From Kordia sp050633145 (GTDB taxonomy: Bacteria > Bacteroidota > Bacteroidia > Flavobacteriales > Flavobacteriaceae): a stretch of 64,000 nt of DNA. Position 1 is the stretch's first letter. Each line of letters opens with the position of its first letter. The notes beneath the pieces were generated by a model. It saw only the letters and a program-made list of their open reading frames with translations. It ran no database searches and was not told where the DNA came from. The stretch spans positions 1 through 64,000 of the forward strand of contig NZ_JBOEFY010000050.1 of assembly GCF_050633145.1 (NCBI RefSeq), given 5' to 3'. This document shows positions 15,578 to 24,409 of the stretch, one piece after another. The position numbers and the translations under genes were made by a program.

Positions 15578-18565
15578 CTATAATTTAAAAGTCAATCCTG
15601 CACTTAAGGTCATACCATTAAATCCAAACTGATTAACTTCCCAAGGATATCTAAAACGACCACCTAAGTCAGTTCCGAAATCTCCAAACGTATTGATTTC
15701 ATCAGGATATGTATCTAACAAATTGTTAATTGACACTTTTGCAGACACTGATTTACTAACTTCATACGATGCTGAGAAATCCGTAACAATTTTTCCTGCA
15801 AATGTTTGGTCAAAACCAGGAGTACTAGGATGTCTCCAAGTTACTTTTCCAAAATATGTATTATTTAATGCGAAAAACCATTTTCCTAATTCATATTCAA
15901 GTCCTAAAACACCTTTTAAGTTTGGACGTGCTGTCGTAATTCTCGATTGTTCTTCTCTATTAAAAATATCCGTATATCCTGCGTTTAAAATTTTATCTGG
16001 CACAGAAATCGTTCCATCAAGATCTGTTTTATTCCAGTTAAATGCAGCATTTACAGTTAGTTTTCCTGAACCCAATTCTATACCTCTATAGTTAGCTACT
16101 AAATCAATTCCTTGTGTTTTTGTATCAACAGCATTTACAAAGAAAGTAATGTTTCCAATATTATTATCTAATAATACTTGCTCAACGGCATTGGTAGAAG
16201 TATCGTCTCCATCAAACCCTAATGGATTTGTAAACAACACTCTATCATCAACTCTAATGTTATAATAGTCTATTGAAACTGTAAATCTTGGCGTGAATTT
16301 ATACGTAAATCCAGCCGCAATGTTAAATGATTCTTCTGCATCTAATTGTGGTACACCTAATCCAGCAATTGGATCAATAATAACAGGATCTGCATTATTG
16401 AATGTTCCTTGCTGACCAATAGTTCCATCTGCTAATTGTAATGTTTGAATATTACTTAAATAAATTTGATGTAACGATGGTGCTCTAAATCCAGTATTTA
16501 TAGAAGCTCTAATAGCTCCTTTCTTTTCAGGAAGTAAGTATCTTGCATTAATTTTCCATGAAACATTATTTCCAAAATCGCTATAATCTTCATAACGAAC
16601 AGCTCCACCAACTAATAATTGCTCTGAAGCATCCCAATCTATTCCTCCATATACTCCTATATTAGAACGTTTTTCACGTAATGCATTTTCTGGACGTAAT
16701 CCTGGAAAAGATTGTGCACCTCCATTTGAATAAGAAGCTGGCTCTCCTGCTTTCGTTACAAATTGTTCGCTTCTCACTTCACTTCCAAAAGAAATAGAAA
16801 CATCACCAAAGCTTTTAGAAATATCTAAGTTTCCTATATCATTTTTAAAACTATATCCTCCTGGATTAAACGTTGTTGGACTATTTGCTCCTAAGCTTGG
16901 GTTTATAGTATTTCCTATTGTATAATCGACCGCATTTCTTCCAAATGTATAACTTAAATCAACTTTCCAACCATTAAACATTTCCCATCGGTTTCCAATA
17001 GAAAGTGTATTGTCTCTAATGTCAGTTTCAAATGTTGGTTGAAATCCGTTATAAGCTTGTCCCGGAGGCGTTAGCAATCCGAAATCATCAGTAATCCAAT
17101 ACGGTGCTCTGTAGAGTGCAAAACTTGTTCCGTTACGTTGTTGTAAACTTCCAAAAACATAGAATTCTGCTTTATTATCATTATATGGAATTCCACTATT
17201 AAATGACAATCCGAATTTGTCATATTCTGGTTGCCCAACAATCATTCCCAAGTCAGGATTTGCTTGAATCCATGGATGTGTTCCATCTAACAAACTTGAA
17301 TCGCCAAAAATGTTTCCAAATAATAAATCATTTCCTGGCTCTCCTGCTCTATTGGTATAATCTTGATGGTAAAATTCGGCTGTTACATTAAAATAGCCAT
17401 CATCTCCAAAAGTAAATCCAGTGTTAATGTCTGCATTATATCTAAATCCATCTCCTTGAGAAGTAACTCCAGATCCTAAATTGATCGTAGTTTGTTTTGG
17501 TTTTTCTTTTAATATTATATTGATTACACCAGCAATGGCATCCGAACCATATTGTGCAGAAGCTCCATCTCTTAAAACCTCTATTCTTTCAATAGCAGAA
17601 GCCGGAATACTTTTCATATCTACTCCTACTTCACCTCTACCTGGGGTTTCATTTACATATACTAATGCACTTTGATTTTTTCTTTTACCGTTTATAAGTA
17701 CTAAAGTTCTACTTGGTCCTAAATTACGAAGTTCAGAAGGATCAAAATGTGCTGTTGCATCAGAAATTGTTTGATTGGTTGAATTAAACGATGGGACACG
17801 ATAACTCAACATTTTATCAACTTCTGGCTGCGCGCTTATAGCTAATTCTCTCGCACTAATATTATCTACAGGTACAGGAGATTCTAGTACTGTTCTAGGT
17901 TTTGCTCTGTTTCCTACTAATACAATTTTATCTAATGCAAGTCCCGATTTAAGAGCAACATTTACTGGACTACTAGACGAACTCACTTCTACTTCTTGTG
18001 ATTCAAAACCAGTTGAAGAAAAAACAAGCGTTACTGGTAATTGAGTTGCGCTAAGCATGTACTTTCCATCAAAATCGGTAATTGTTCCTTGTGCTGTTCC
18101 TTTAATAGAAACATTAGCGCCAGGTAATGGACCTCCAGTGTCCGCATCAGTAACAGTTCCTTTAATTGTATTTTGAAGCTTCATATCTTTTATTTCGAGA
18201 GTAGAATTTACACCTTTCTCATCAAGACTATTAGCGATAGCTTTAGCTCTTGGCTTCTTATTATAAATCACATAATATTTATCTCCAAGGTGTTCAAATG
18301 TAAAGCGTGTAGTTTGCTCTAATTTTGTAATCACCTTACTTAGATTCTTGTAATTATAATCGTTTGGATTTAGCACAGTATTCACTACATCTTTTGCTTT
18401 ATAAGAAAAGAATACAGAATGCTTGTTACTTAATTTCTCTAAAAATTTTGGAAGGGAAATATAATTCTCGTTATCCCTTTCTAAATTACTCGCTTCAATT
18501 ACTTGTGCAAAACCAAAAAATAAGGTTAGTACAAGTAATAAACTAATGGCTGATTTTTTAATCAT
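15578..18565 (-). CDS. TonB-dependent receptor with STN and CarbReg domains
   Basis: Outer-membrane active transporter and signal transducer, 995 aa. Signal peptide 1-20, secretin/TonB short N-terminal (STN) domain at about 30-105, a CarbReg domain at about 132-210, plug at about 225-360 and a long barrel ending in GMTLSAGLTFKL. The STN domain is the part that talks to a FecR-type anti-sigma factor, and FecR and a FecI-like sigma factor are encoded directly upstream on the same strand (19 bp to FecR). This makes a classic cell-surface signalling unit. No SusD homologue follows, so glycan uptake is less likely; substrate unknown. Confidence 0.92.
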   Translation of the reverse strand: MIKKSAISLLLVLTLFFGFAQVIEASNLERDNENYISLPKFLEKLSNKHSVFFSYKAKDVVNTVLNPNDYNYKNLSKVITKLEQTTRFTFEHLGDKYYVIYNKKPRAKAIANSLDEKGVNSTLEIKDMKLQNTIKGTVTDADTGGPLPGANVSIKGTAQGTITDFDGKYMLSATQLPVTLVFSSTGFESQEVEVSSSSSPVNVALKSGLALDKIVLVGNRAKPRTVLESPVPVDNISARELAISAQPEVDKMLSYRVPSFNSTNQTISDATAHFDPSELRNLGPSRTLVLINGKRKNQSALVYVNETPGRGEVGVDMKSIPASAIERIEVLRDGASAQYGSDAIAGVINIILKEKPKQTTINLGSGVTSQGDGFRYNADINTGFTFGDDGYFNVTAEFYHQDYTNRAGEPGNDLLFGNIFGDSSLLDGTHPWIQANPDLGMIVGQPEYDKFGLSFNSGIPYNDNKAEFYVFGSLQQRNGTSFALYRAPYWITDDFGLLTPPGQAYNGFQPTFETDIRDNTLSIGNRWEMFNGWKVDLSYTFGRNAVDYTIGNTINPSLGANSPTTFNPGGYSFKNDIGNLDISKSFGDVSISFGSEVRSEQFVTKAGEPASYSNGGAQSFPGLRPENALREKRSNIGVYGGIDWDASEQLLVGGAVRYEDYSDFGNNVSWKINARYLLPEKKGAIRASINTGFRAPSLHQIYLSNIQTLQLADGTIGQQGTFNNADPVIIDPIAGLGVPQLDAEESFNIAAGFTYKFTPRFTVSIDYYNIRVDDRVLFTNPLGFDGDDTSTNAVEQVLLDNNIGNITFFVNAVDTKTQGIDLVANYRGIELGSGKLTVNAAFNWNKTDLDGTISVPDKILNAGYTDIFNREEQSRITTARPNLKGVLGLEYELGKWFFALNNTYFGKVTWRHPSTPGFDQTFAGKIVTDFSASYEVSKSVSAKVSINNLLDTYPDEINTFGDFGTDLGGRFRYPWEVNQFGFNGMTLSAGLTFKL

Positions 18566-18584
18566 AATATTTCATTTACGTATG

Positions 18585-19583
18585 TTAGTTAGTTATTTTA
18601 TATATTAATATTTGGTCTTTATTTTTCTGAATTTTAACATTCGTTATTTTCTCTATAGCTTTTAAGCATATTTCTAAATTTTCATTTGGTATACCACCTG
18701 ATATTTCAGAATATTTTAAGCTATCATTATCAAACGCTACCGATACTCCGTAGGTGTTTTCTATATGCTTCATTACAGACTCTAAAGTCTTTTTGTTAAA
18801 AACATACGTTTTAGGTTTCCATATAGCGTAGGTGTCGTTCTTTTCAATTTTTTTATGAGAAATTGTTTCTTTATCAGAAGACACCGAAACTATTTCACCT
18901 GGCTTCATAACCTTCTGTTTCCCGTCATTAAACACAAGGTTTATAGAGCCTTCATCAAGAATAACATCTGTTTTTTCTAATCTGCTGTTTACATTAAATT
19001 CGGTACCATACACTTCAACAGTAAGATTATTAGTATTCACCCAAAATTTGGCTTTTGTAGATGGTATAGGTTTTACTTTAAAATATGCTTCTCCATTTAG
19101 GGTTACATTTCTTGGTTCATCTTTATGGTAACTTAATTCTGAATTTCCATTTAAAGTAACTAATGTTCCATCTTGTAATTTAATATTGGCCACTTCACCA
19201 AATCCAGTTTTATAATTTATTTCGTCAGAAGCATCAAAAAAGGTTAGTATTGAAAAGAAAAAAATAAGTCCTACAGCAGCAATTGACAATGCATATCTAG
19301 TATATAAAATTAACTTAGCAGGTTTTTTTATTGTCGGTGTTGAGACACTGTCTAATACGCTTTGTAGAGACTCATTAATTTCTTCAGTATCTACACTATT
19401 CTTCTTAAAGGATATACCTAAGATCATTGCCTTTGCTGTATATACTTTATCTATATGTTCTGGATGTTTTTTAATCCAATCTTTCCAAAAAGCAACATCA
19501 TTTTGATTACTTTCATGTACCCAATTTTTAAACGAGTCATCGTCTAAGAGTTCTTCTAAATGTAATTTAGATTTCCGATTCAT
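18585..19583 (-). CDS. FecR-family anti-sigma factor
   Basis: Transmits the ligand signal from the TonB receptor to the sigma factor. 332 aa with a cytoplasmic N-terminal part (about 1-90), one TM helix (about 92-113, ALSIAAVGLIFFFSILTFF), and a periplasmic FecR domain with the motif VANIKLQDGTLVTLNGNS and the typical GTEFNVNS. The last 70 residues (FNKKTLESVMKHIENTYGV) form the STN-like DUF4974 domain usual in Bacteroidota FecR. It sits between the sigma factor (67 bp) and the receptor (19 bp). Confidence 0.93.
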   Translation of the reverse strand: MNRKSKLHLEELLDDDSFKNWVHESNQNDVAFWKDWIKKHPEHIDKVYTAKAMILGISFKKNSVDTEEINESLQSVLDSVSTPTIKKPAKLILYTRYALSIAAVGLIFFFSILTFFDASDEINYKTGFGEVANIKLQDGTLVTLNGNSELSYHKDEPRNVTLNGEAYFKVKPIPSTKAKFWVNTNNLTVEVYGTEFNVNSRLEKTDVILDEGSINLVFNDGKQKVMKPGEIVSVSSDKETISHKKIEKNDTYAIWKPKTYVFNKKTLESVMKHIENTYGVSVAFDNDSLKYSEISGGIPNENLEICLKAIEKITNVKIQKNKDQILIYKITN

Positions 19584-19650
19584 TAACTTTAAAAAGTTTA
19601 GCTGTTTATTAGTAAAGAGAGTAGCGTATTGTTTTTATACCCTATTTTTT

Positions 19651-20226
19651 TCAATTTTTTTTCAAAATATTTGAAATCATCTCATTTTCAGTAGCGTTTC
19701 TTATCTTTTTAAATGCCTTTTGAATAGTATTCAGAACACTTTGATAAGAAATATTCATTATAGAAGAAATTTCAGAAACTTTCAATTCGCTATAGTACTT
19801 TAAGTAAATAGCTTCTCGTTCCCTTGGAGGTAAATTATTTAATATAGTAGTTAGTGTATCAGATTTAATATTAGAAATCTCTTGTCGTATAGCAATTTCC
19901 TCAGGAGAAAATTCAAAATTAGACACGTATACACTTTCTACATCTGTATCTGTAAAGCGACGTTCTTCTTTTAGCTTTTTTAATAAAGCTCTTCTAAAAG
20001 ATATAAACAGATAGCTTTTAATTGATTTCACTTCGTTAATGGAATCTCTATGCGTATACAAGTAAATAAAAAAATCTTGAAGACAATCTTTTGTTAAGGA
20101 AGGACATTTGGAGAACTTCAAACCATAATTGTATAACTCACTATAGTTCATTTTAAAAATTGCAGAAAACGCATTTTTATCACCAGATAAAAATGAATAC
20201 CATAACGTGTTTTCTGAACTATTCAT
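19651..20226 (-). CDS. ECF-type RNA polymerase sigma factor (FecI-like)
   Basis: Directs RNA polymerase to the adjacent receptor genes. 191 aa with sigma region 2 at about 25-90 (CLQDFFIYLYTHRDSI, then SYLFISFRRALLKKL) and region 4 at about 120-180 (LPPREREAIYLKYYSELKVSEISSIMNIS). It is the first gene of the sigma, anti-sigma, receptor trio. The 277-bp gap before aspS should contain its own promoter, but I see no obvious box. Confidence 0.93.
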   Translation of the reverse strand: MNSSENTLWYSFLSGDKNAFSAIFKMNYSELYNYGLKFSKCPSLTKDCLQDFFIYLYTHRDSINEVKSIKSYLFISFRRALLKKLKEERRFTDTDVESVYVSNFEFSPEEIAIRQEISNIKSDTLTTILNNLPPREREAIYLKYYSELKVSEISSIMNISYQSVLNTIQKAFKKIRNATENEMISNILKKN

Positions 20227-20474
20227 ACCAAATAATTACGTGCTTAGAGGTCTCTAATTTATTAAAATAAATTTTAACATGTACTTTTTAAGCAATTTTG
20301 ATATATGCAAAACAAATTCCACTGCATCAAAATATATGTATTTTTTTATGTTAAATTCCATAAATACACTAACAAATTTGCGTTTTTAAAAGAAAATTGA
20401 CAAATCTAAATGAAGTACTACTCTAAGTCTCCAAAATATTTCAATTCCAACACACATCATCCGCCAAAAACCAT

Positions 20475-20482
20475 TAAATTTG
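20475..20482 (+). promoter_or_regulatory. -7 box of aspS
   Basis: TAAATTTG, a TAnnTTTG match, lies 21 bp before the aspS ATG. The stretch around it is the one found in degenerate form at 15411-15450. Confidence 0.55.
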
Positions 20483-20503
20483 CGCTTTTAAAATCGCATA
20501 CAC

Positions 20504-22252
20504 ATGTACAGATCACATAGTTGTGGTGAGTTAAGATCATCGCACATTACACAAGAAGTTGCCTTAGCAGGTTGGGTTCAAAAGTCTAGAGATAAAGGAT
20601 TTATGATTTGGGTTGATCTTCGCGATCGCTACGGAATCACACAATTAATCTTTGATGAAGAACGCACACCAGCCGACGTTTTTGAAAAAGCAAAAACACT
20701 TGGAAGAGAATTTGTTGTTCAAGTAAAAGGAAACGTGATTGAACGTGAAGCTAAAAACTCAAAAATCCCAACGGGAGATATTGAAATTTTAGTGACTGAA
20801 TTGACACTTTTAAATGCTTCTTTATTACCACCTTTTACAATTGAAGATGATACGGATGGTGGAGAAGATATCCGAATGAAATATCGCTACTTAGACATTC
20901 GTCGAAATCCTGTAAAAAACAGTTTGATGTTTCGTCATAAAGTATCAATGGAAGTTCGTAAATATTTGTCGGATCAAGAATTTATTGAGGTTGAAACTCC
21001 ATATTTAATCAAATCTACACCAGAAGGTGCGCGTGATTTTGTGGTTCCTTCTCGTATGAATGAAGGACAGTTTTACGCATTACCACAATCGCCACAAACC
21101 TTCAAACAATTGTTGATGGTTGGTGGAATGGATAAATATTTCCAGATTGTAAAGTGTTTTCGTGATGAAGATTTACGTGCCGACAGACAACCTGAATTTA
21201 CGCAAATTGACTGCGAAATGGCGTTTGTAGAGCAAGAAGATATTTTAAACGTTTTTGAAGGATTAACACGTCACTTACTAAGTGAAATCAAAGGAATTGA
21301 AATTGAAAAATTCCCAAGAATAACCTACGATTACGCTATGAAAACCTACGGAAATGACAAACCAGACATTCGTTTTGGTATGGAATTCGGTGAGTTAAAC
21401 GATGTAGCACAACACAAAGAATTCAACGTATTCAACTCGGCAGAATTGGTTGTTGGAATTGCAGTTCCTGGAGCAGCAAGTTACACACGTAAGCAAATTG
21501 ATAAACTGATTGATTGGGTAAGACGTCCACAAGTTGGTGCACTAGGAATGGTGTATGTAAAATGTAATGAAGACGGAACATTCAAATCATCTGTAGATAA
21601 ATTTTACGACCAAGAAGATTTGGCAAAATGGGCAGAAGCAACTGGCGCAAAAGCTGGTGATTTAATCTGCGTATTATCTGGAAATACAAATAAAGTTCGT
21701 GCACAACTAAGCGCTTTACGTATGGAAATGGCAGAACGCTTAAACTTGCGTAATCCTGAAGAATTTGCACCACTTTGGGTAATGGACTTCCCATTATTAG
21801 AACTAGACGAAGAAACTGGTCACTATCATGCAATGCACCATCCATTTACATCTCCAAAACCTGGACAATTAGAATTGTTAGATACAAATCCTGGCGATGT
21901 AAAAGCAAACGCGTATGATTTAGTCTTAAACGGAAATGAAATTGGTGGAGGATCTATTCGTATTCACGATAAAGAAATGCAAGCAACAATGTTTAAGCAT
22001 TTAGGATTTACCGAAGAAGAAGCAAAAGCGCAATTTGGATTCTTAATGGATGCTTTCCAATATGGAGCGCCGCCACATGGTGGATTGGCCTTTGGATTGG
22101 ATAGATTGGTTGCTATTTTAGGCGGACAAGAAACGATTCGTGATTTTATTGCGTTCCCGAAAAACAACTCGGGTCGTGATGTGATGATTGATGCGCCTGC
22201 AACTATTGATGATGAACAATTAAAGGAGTTAAGCATTAAGCTTGATTTATAA
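20504..22252 (+). CDS. aspS: Aspartate--tRNA ligase
   Basis: Charges tRNA(Asp) for translation. 582 aa, normal for bacterial AspRS. The N-terminal OB-fold anticodon domain is at about 1-110 (GWVQKSRDKGFMIWVDLRDR). Class II motif 2 reads FRDEDLRADRQPEFTQID near residue 222, a GAD insertion domain covers about 290-420, and motif 3 is GLAFGLDRLVAILGG near residue 535. It is a single-gene unit followed by a strong bidirectional terminator. Whether it is discriminating or non-discriminating was not determined. Confidence 0.98.
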   Translation: MYRSHSCGELRSSHITQEVALAGWVQKSRDKGFMIWVDLRDRYGITQLIFDEERTPADVFEKAKTLGREFVVQVKGNVIEREAKNSKIPTGDIEILVTELTLLNASLLPPFTIEDDTDGGEDIRMKYRYLDIRRNPVKNSLMFRHKVSMEVRKYLSDQEFIEVETPYLIKSTPEGARDFVVPSRMNEGQFYALPQSPQTFKQLLMVGGMDKYFQIVKCFRDEDLRADRQPEFTQIDCEMAFVEQEDILNVFEGLTRHLLSEIKGIEIEKFPRITYDYAMKTYGNDKPDIRFGMEFGELNDVAQHKEFNVFNSAELVVGIAVPGAASYTRKQIDKLIDWVRRPQVGALGMVYVKCNEDGTFKSSVDKFYDQEDLAKWAEATGAKAGDLICVLSGNTNKVRAQLSALRMEMAERLNLRNPEEFAPLWVMDFPLLELDEETGHYHAMHHPFTSPKPGQLELLDTNPGDVKANAYDLVLNGNEIGGGSIRIHDKEMQATMFKHLGFTEEEAKAQFGFLMDAFQYGAPPHGGLAFGLDRLVAILGGQETIRDFIAFPKNNSGRDVMIDAPATIDDEQLKELSIKLDL

Positions 22253-22265
22253 ATAATTTGAGTTC

Positions 22266-22323
22266 TATACAAATGTCAAATCGAGCGCAGTCGAGATTCA
22301 ATTAAAACAATTGTTTTTGTATA
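22266..22323. repeat. Small palindromic intergenic repeat with TCGAGCGCAGTCGAGA
   Basis: TATACAAA (22266-22273) and TTTGTATA (22316-22323) flank TCGAGCGCAGTCGAGA, a motif style common in flavobacterial spacers and itself partly palindromic. Non-coding, between convergent genes. Confidence 0.4.
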
Positions 22324-22360
22324 AATAGTTTCTTATTTCGAACTCAGATTAGATATATAA

Positions 22361-22400
22361 AAGAGGTTGTCTAAAAAGTGTATTTTTTAGACAACCTTTT
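22361..22400. terminator. Bidirectional intrinsic terminator
   Basis: AGGTTGTCTAAAAA and TTTTTAGACAACCT form a perfect 14-bp stem with A and T tracts, between aspS (+) and the precursor peptide (-). Confidence 0.85.
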
Positions 22401-22415
22401 TACTTTCACTACATA

Positions 22416-22595
22416 TTAGTGACATTGCTGATTTCCACAAGCAGAATATAATGCCGTAGTTCCACACGTCCAATGACATGTAATACAAGAACATGTATGG
22501 CAACCAACTGTTCCAGCTCCAGATATTGCTTCTTCCTCTAAATTTGAAATTTTACTTTTGCTGAATGATAATTTTTTTAATGACTTTTTTTTCAT
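22416..22595 (-). CDS. Orphan class I lanthipeptide-type (RiPP) precursor, Cys-rich
   Basis: 59 aa. The leader MKKKSLKKLSFSKSKISNL has the Bacteroidota KxLSxxKxxISNL signature used by class I lanthipeptide-like and other GG-type precursors. A GAG-like site at about 26-28 precedes a core with seven Cys residues, many after Thr or Ser (CHTCSCITC, then HWTCGTTALYSACG), which suits thioether crosslinking. Its own terminator lies 16 bp downstream. No LanB, LanC, radical SAM or transporter gene lies within 20 kb, so modification would need a distant enzyme. The family assignment rests on leader similarity to three other peptides in this window. Confidence 0.75.
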   Translation of the reverse strand: MKKKSLKKLSFSKSKISNLEEEAISGAGTVGCHTCSCITCHWTCGTTALYSACGNQQCH

Positions 22596-22945
22596 GATTT
22601 AAAAATTTAATGATTATTAATTATCATTATTGTATATAATGACCTTTTTGGATTTGCAAGCATGCTTTTCTAGAATAAACCCTAAATCAATATAGCCATT
22701 AATCGGGCTCAAAAAATAGACTTCTTCCATAAATTGAACGATTTAGGCTACAATATATCAGCAAGAATTTATAATTTAAAAAATTGAAATTGTAGTCTTT
22801 TAAATTATATATATACACAAATTAAAACACCATGGTATATTTCATACGATGTAGTTTGTACCACTATAAAATACCTTCATACGATTACATTCGTATTATA
22901 TATATAAACCTGTTTAATAATTTATTTTTTGGTTAGTTTTATACC
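22596..22945. other. 350-bp AT-rich spacer with a short direct repeat
   Basis: It separates divergent genes. TTCATACGAT occurs twice (near 22842 and 22877). No clear TAnnTTTG box or coding frame was found. Confidence 0.35.
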
Positions 22946-23497
22946 ATGCAAACCATCAAAACCAACTTTTTCTTTCTCGTTGCTATCGTTTTAGCTATCT
23001 GCGTAGCATCTTGCGCAAAGCAACCAAAAGAAGAAAATTTTATTCCAACAGAAAATGCATTTACAAACGATGCGCATTATATTGATCCTGAAACAGCACT
23101 ATTGAGTGATGGATTTGAAGTGTGTTATGAAGATTATATTCTCCAATATTACAATCCAGAGCACGCAACATATAGCGAAGGTAAAAACGGCTTGCGAAAC
23201 TTTATCTTATCAAACTATACAAACAATAACTATACAGATTCTGGTTACCTTAACATTCGCTTTGTGATTAATTGTAAAGGCGAAGCAGGACGTTATGTAA
23301 TTCATGAAAACGATTTGGATTTGGCACCAAAAACGTTCACAAAAGAGCTAAAGGATCAGCTTTTTAAGTTGACAACAGAATTAAAAGAGTGGAATCCGAA
23401 CCTAATTACAGGTGAAAATGGAAGCGCTTATTACGACACGTATATGTACATCTCATACCGAATAGAAAATGGAAACATTACCGAAATCCTTCCTTAG
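22946..23497 (+). CDS. Lipoprotein, TonB C-terminal-like fold possible
   Basis: 183 aa with lipobox VASC (Cys23). The second half (GYLNIRFVINCKGEAGRY ... LKEWNPNLITG) has the order of strands and the W-x-P element seen in TonB C-terminal-type domains of flavobacterial proteins (a 'WkPg' motif), so a distant relation is possible. Otherwise unrecognised. Its 3' end overlaps the next lipoprotein gene by 29 bp, so both are probably cotranscribed and act together on the periplasmic side. Confidence 0.7.
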   Translation: MQTIKTNFFFLVAIVLAICVASCAKQPKEENFIPTENAFTNDAHYIDPETALLSDGFEVCYEDYILQYYNPEHATYSEGKNGLRNFILSNYTNNNYTDSGYLNIRFVINCKGEAGRYVIHENDLDLAPKTFTKELKDQLFKLTTELKEWNPNLITGENGSAYYDTYMYISYRIENGNITEILP

Positions 23498-24377
23498 TAT
23501 CATTCTAGTCATTTTGCTCTTTTCTTGCGAAGAAAAAATTGACACCAAAAAACGTTCTATGGAATGTTTTGAATACGGAATGCAACATTATCAAGGAACG
23601 CAAGAAAGCATCAATGGTTTTGCAAAAGCTGTAGAATATGATCCTACACATGCAGAATCTTGGCGCGAATTGTCGATTCCGTTCTTAAAAAGAGGCATGC
23701 CACATTTGTGGAAAAAATACATTGACAAAGCTGTGGAACTCGATCCAATTGCATGGCAAGGCTATCGCGGTTACAATTATTTGTGGTTTTATCGCGATTA
23801 TAAAAAAGCCATTGCCGATTTTAATGCGACTGATACATTAACTCCAAATTTTACAGATGCACCACAAGGTCATAGTGTCGATTTTTGGCGCGGAATTGCC
23901 TATTTAGGATTAAAAGATTATGAAAATTCGATTGCTTTTTTTGACAGGCACATTCAAAAAGAAATTAAGGAATCTGGCGAAGATTGGGTAGAACATGAAG
24001 CATTTCTCTATCGCGGAATTGCACATTATGAAGCCAGAAATTATAAAAAAGCACTTAAAAGCCTCAACACATTACTAAAATACAATACTGATTTTGCAGA
24101 TGCCAAATACTACAAAGCGTTGATTTTGCTTGAAGAATGTGAATCATTACAACTAAAAATTAACTTTGAAGAACAAACGCGCAGTAGCAACTTTCTGGCA
24201 AAAATTCTTAAAAAAGAAAGACAAGAAAAACAACAAGAAGCCTTAAAAATCATTGAAGAAGCTATCGAAAACTTTAACAATGGATATTCCGATCAACGTC
24301 CGTACGTAGAAACGATTCGCCAATTATATTTGGAAGATTATACAAACCTAAAAGCGAAATTGGAATCGATGCATTAG
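23469..24377 (+). CDS. TPR-repeat lipoprotein
   Basis: 302 aa with lipobox LFSC (Cys20). Tetratricopeptide-like helices run through most of the protein, e.g. AFLYRGIAHYEARNYKKALKSL and the unit before it (FWRGIAYLGLKDYENSIAFFD), so it is a scaffold for protein contacts in the periplasm. It overlaps the preceding lipoprotein gene by 29 bp and precedes the ClC gene by 32 bp. Partner unknown. Confidence 0.85.
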   Translation: METLPKSFLSIILVILLFSCEEKIDTKKRSMECFEYGMQHYQGTQESINGFAKAVEYDPTHAESWRELSIPFLKRGMPHLWKKYIDKAVELDPIAWQGYRGYNYLWFYRDYKKAIADFNATDTLTPNFTDAPQGHSVDFWRGIAYLGLKDYENSIAFFDRHIQKEIKESGEDWVEHEAFLYRGIAHYEARNYKKALKSLNTLLKYNTDFADAKYYKALILLEECESLQLKINFEEQTRSSNFLAKILKKERQEKQQEALKIIEEAIENFNNGYSDQRPYVETIRQLYLEDYTNLKAKLESMH

Positions 24378-24409
24378 ATTTGTACTTTTAAAAGATACAA
24401 ACGCGCAAC

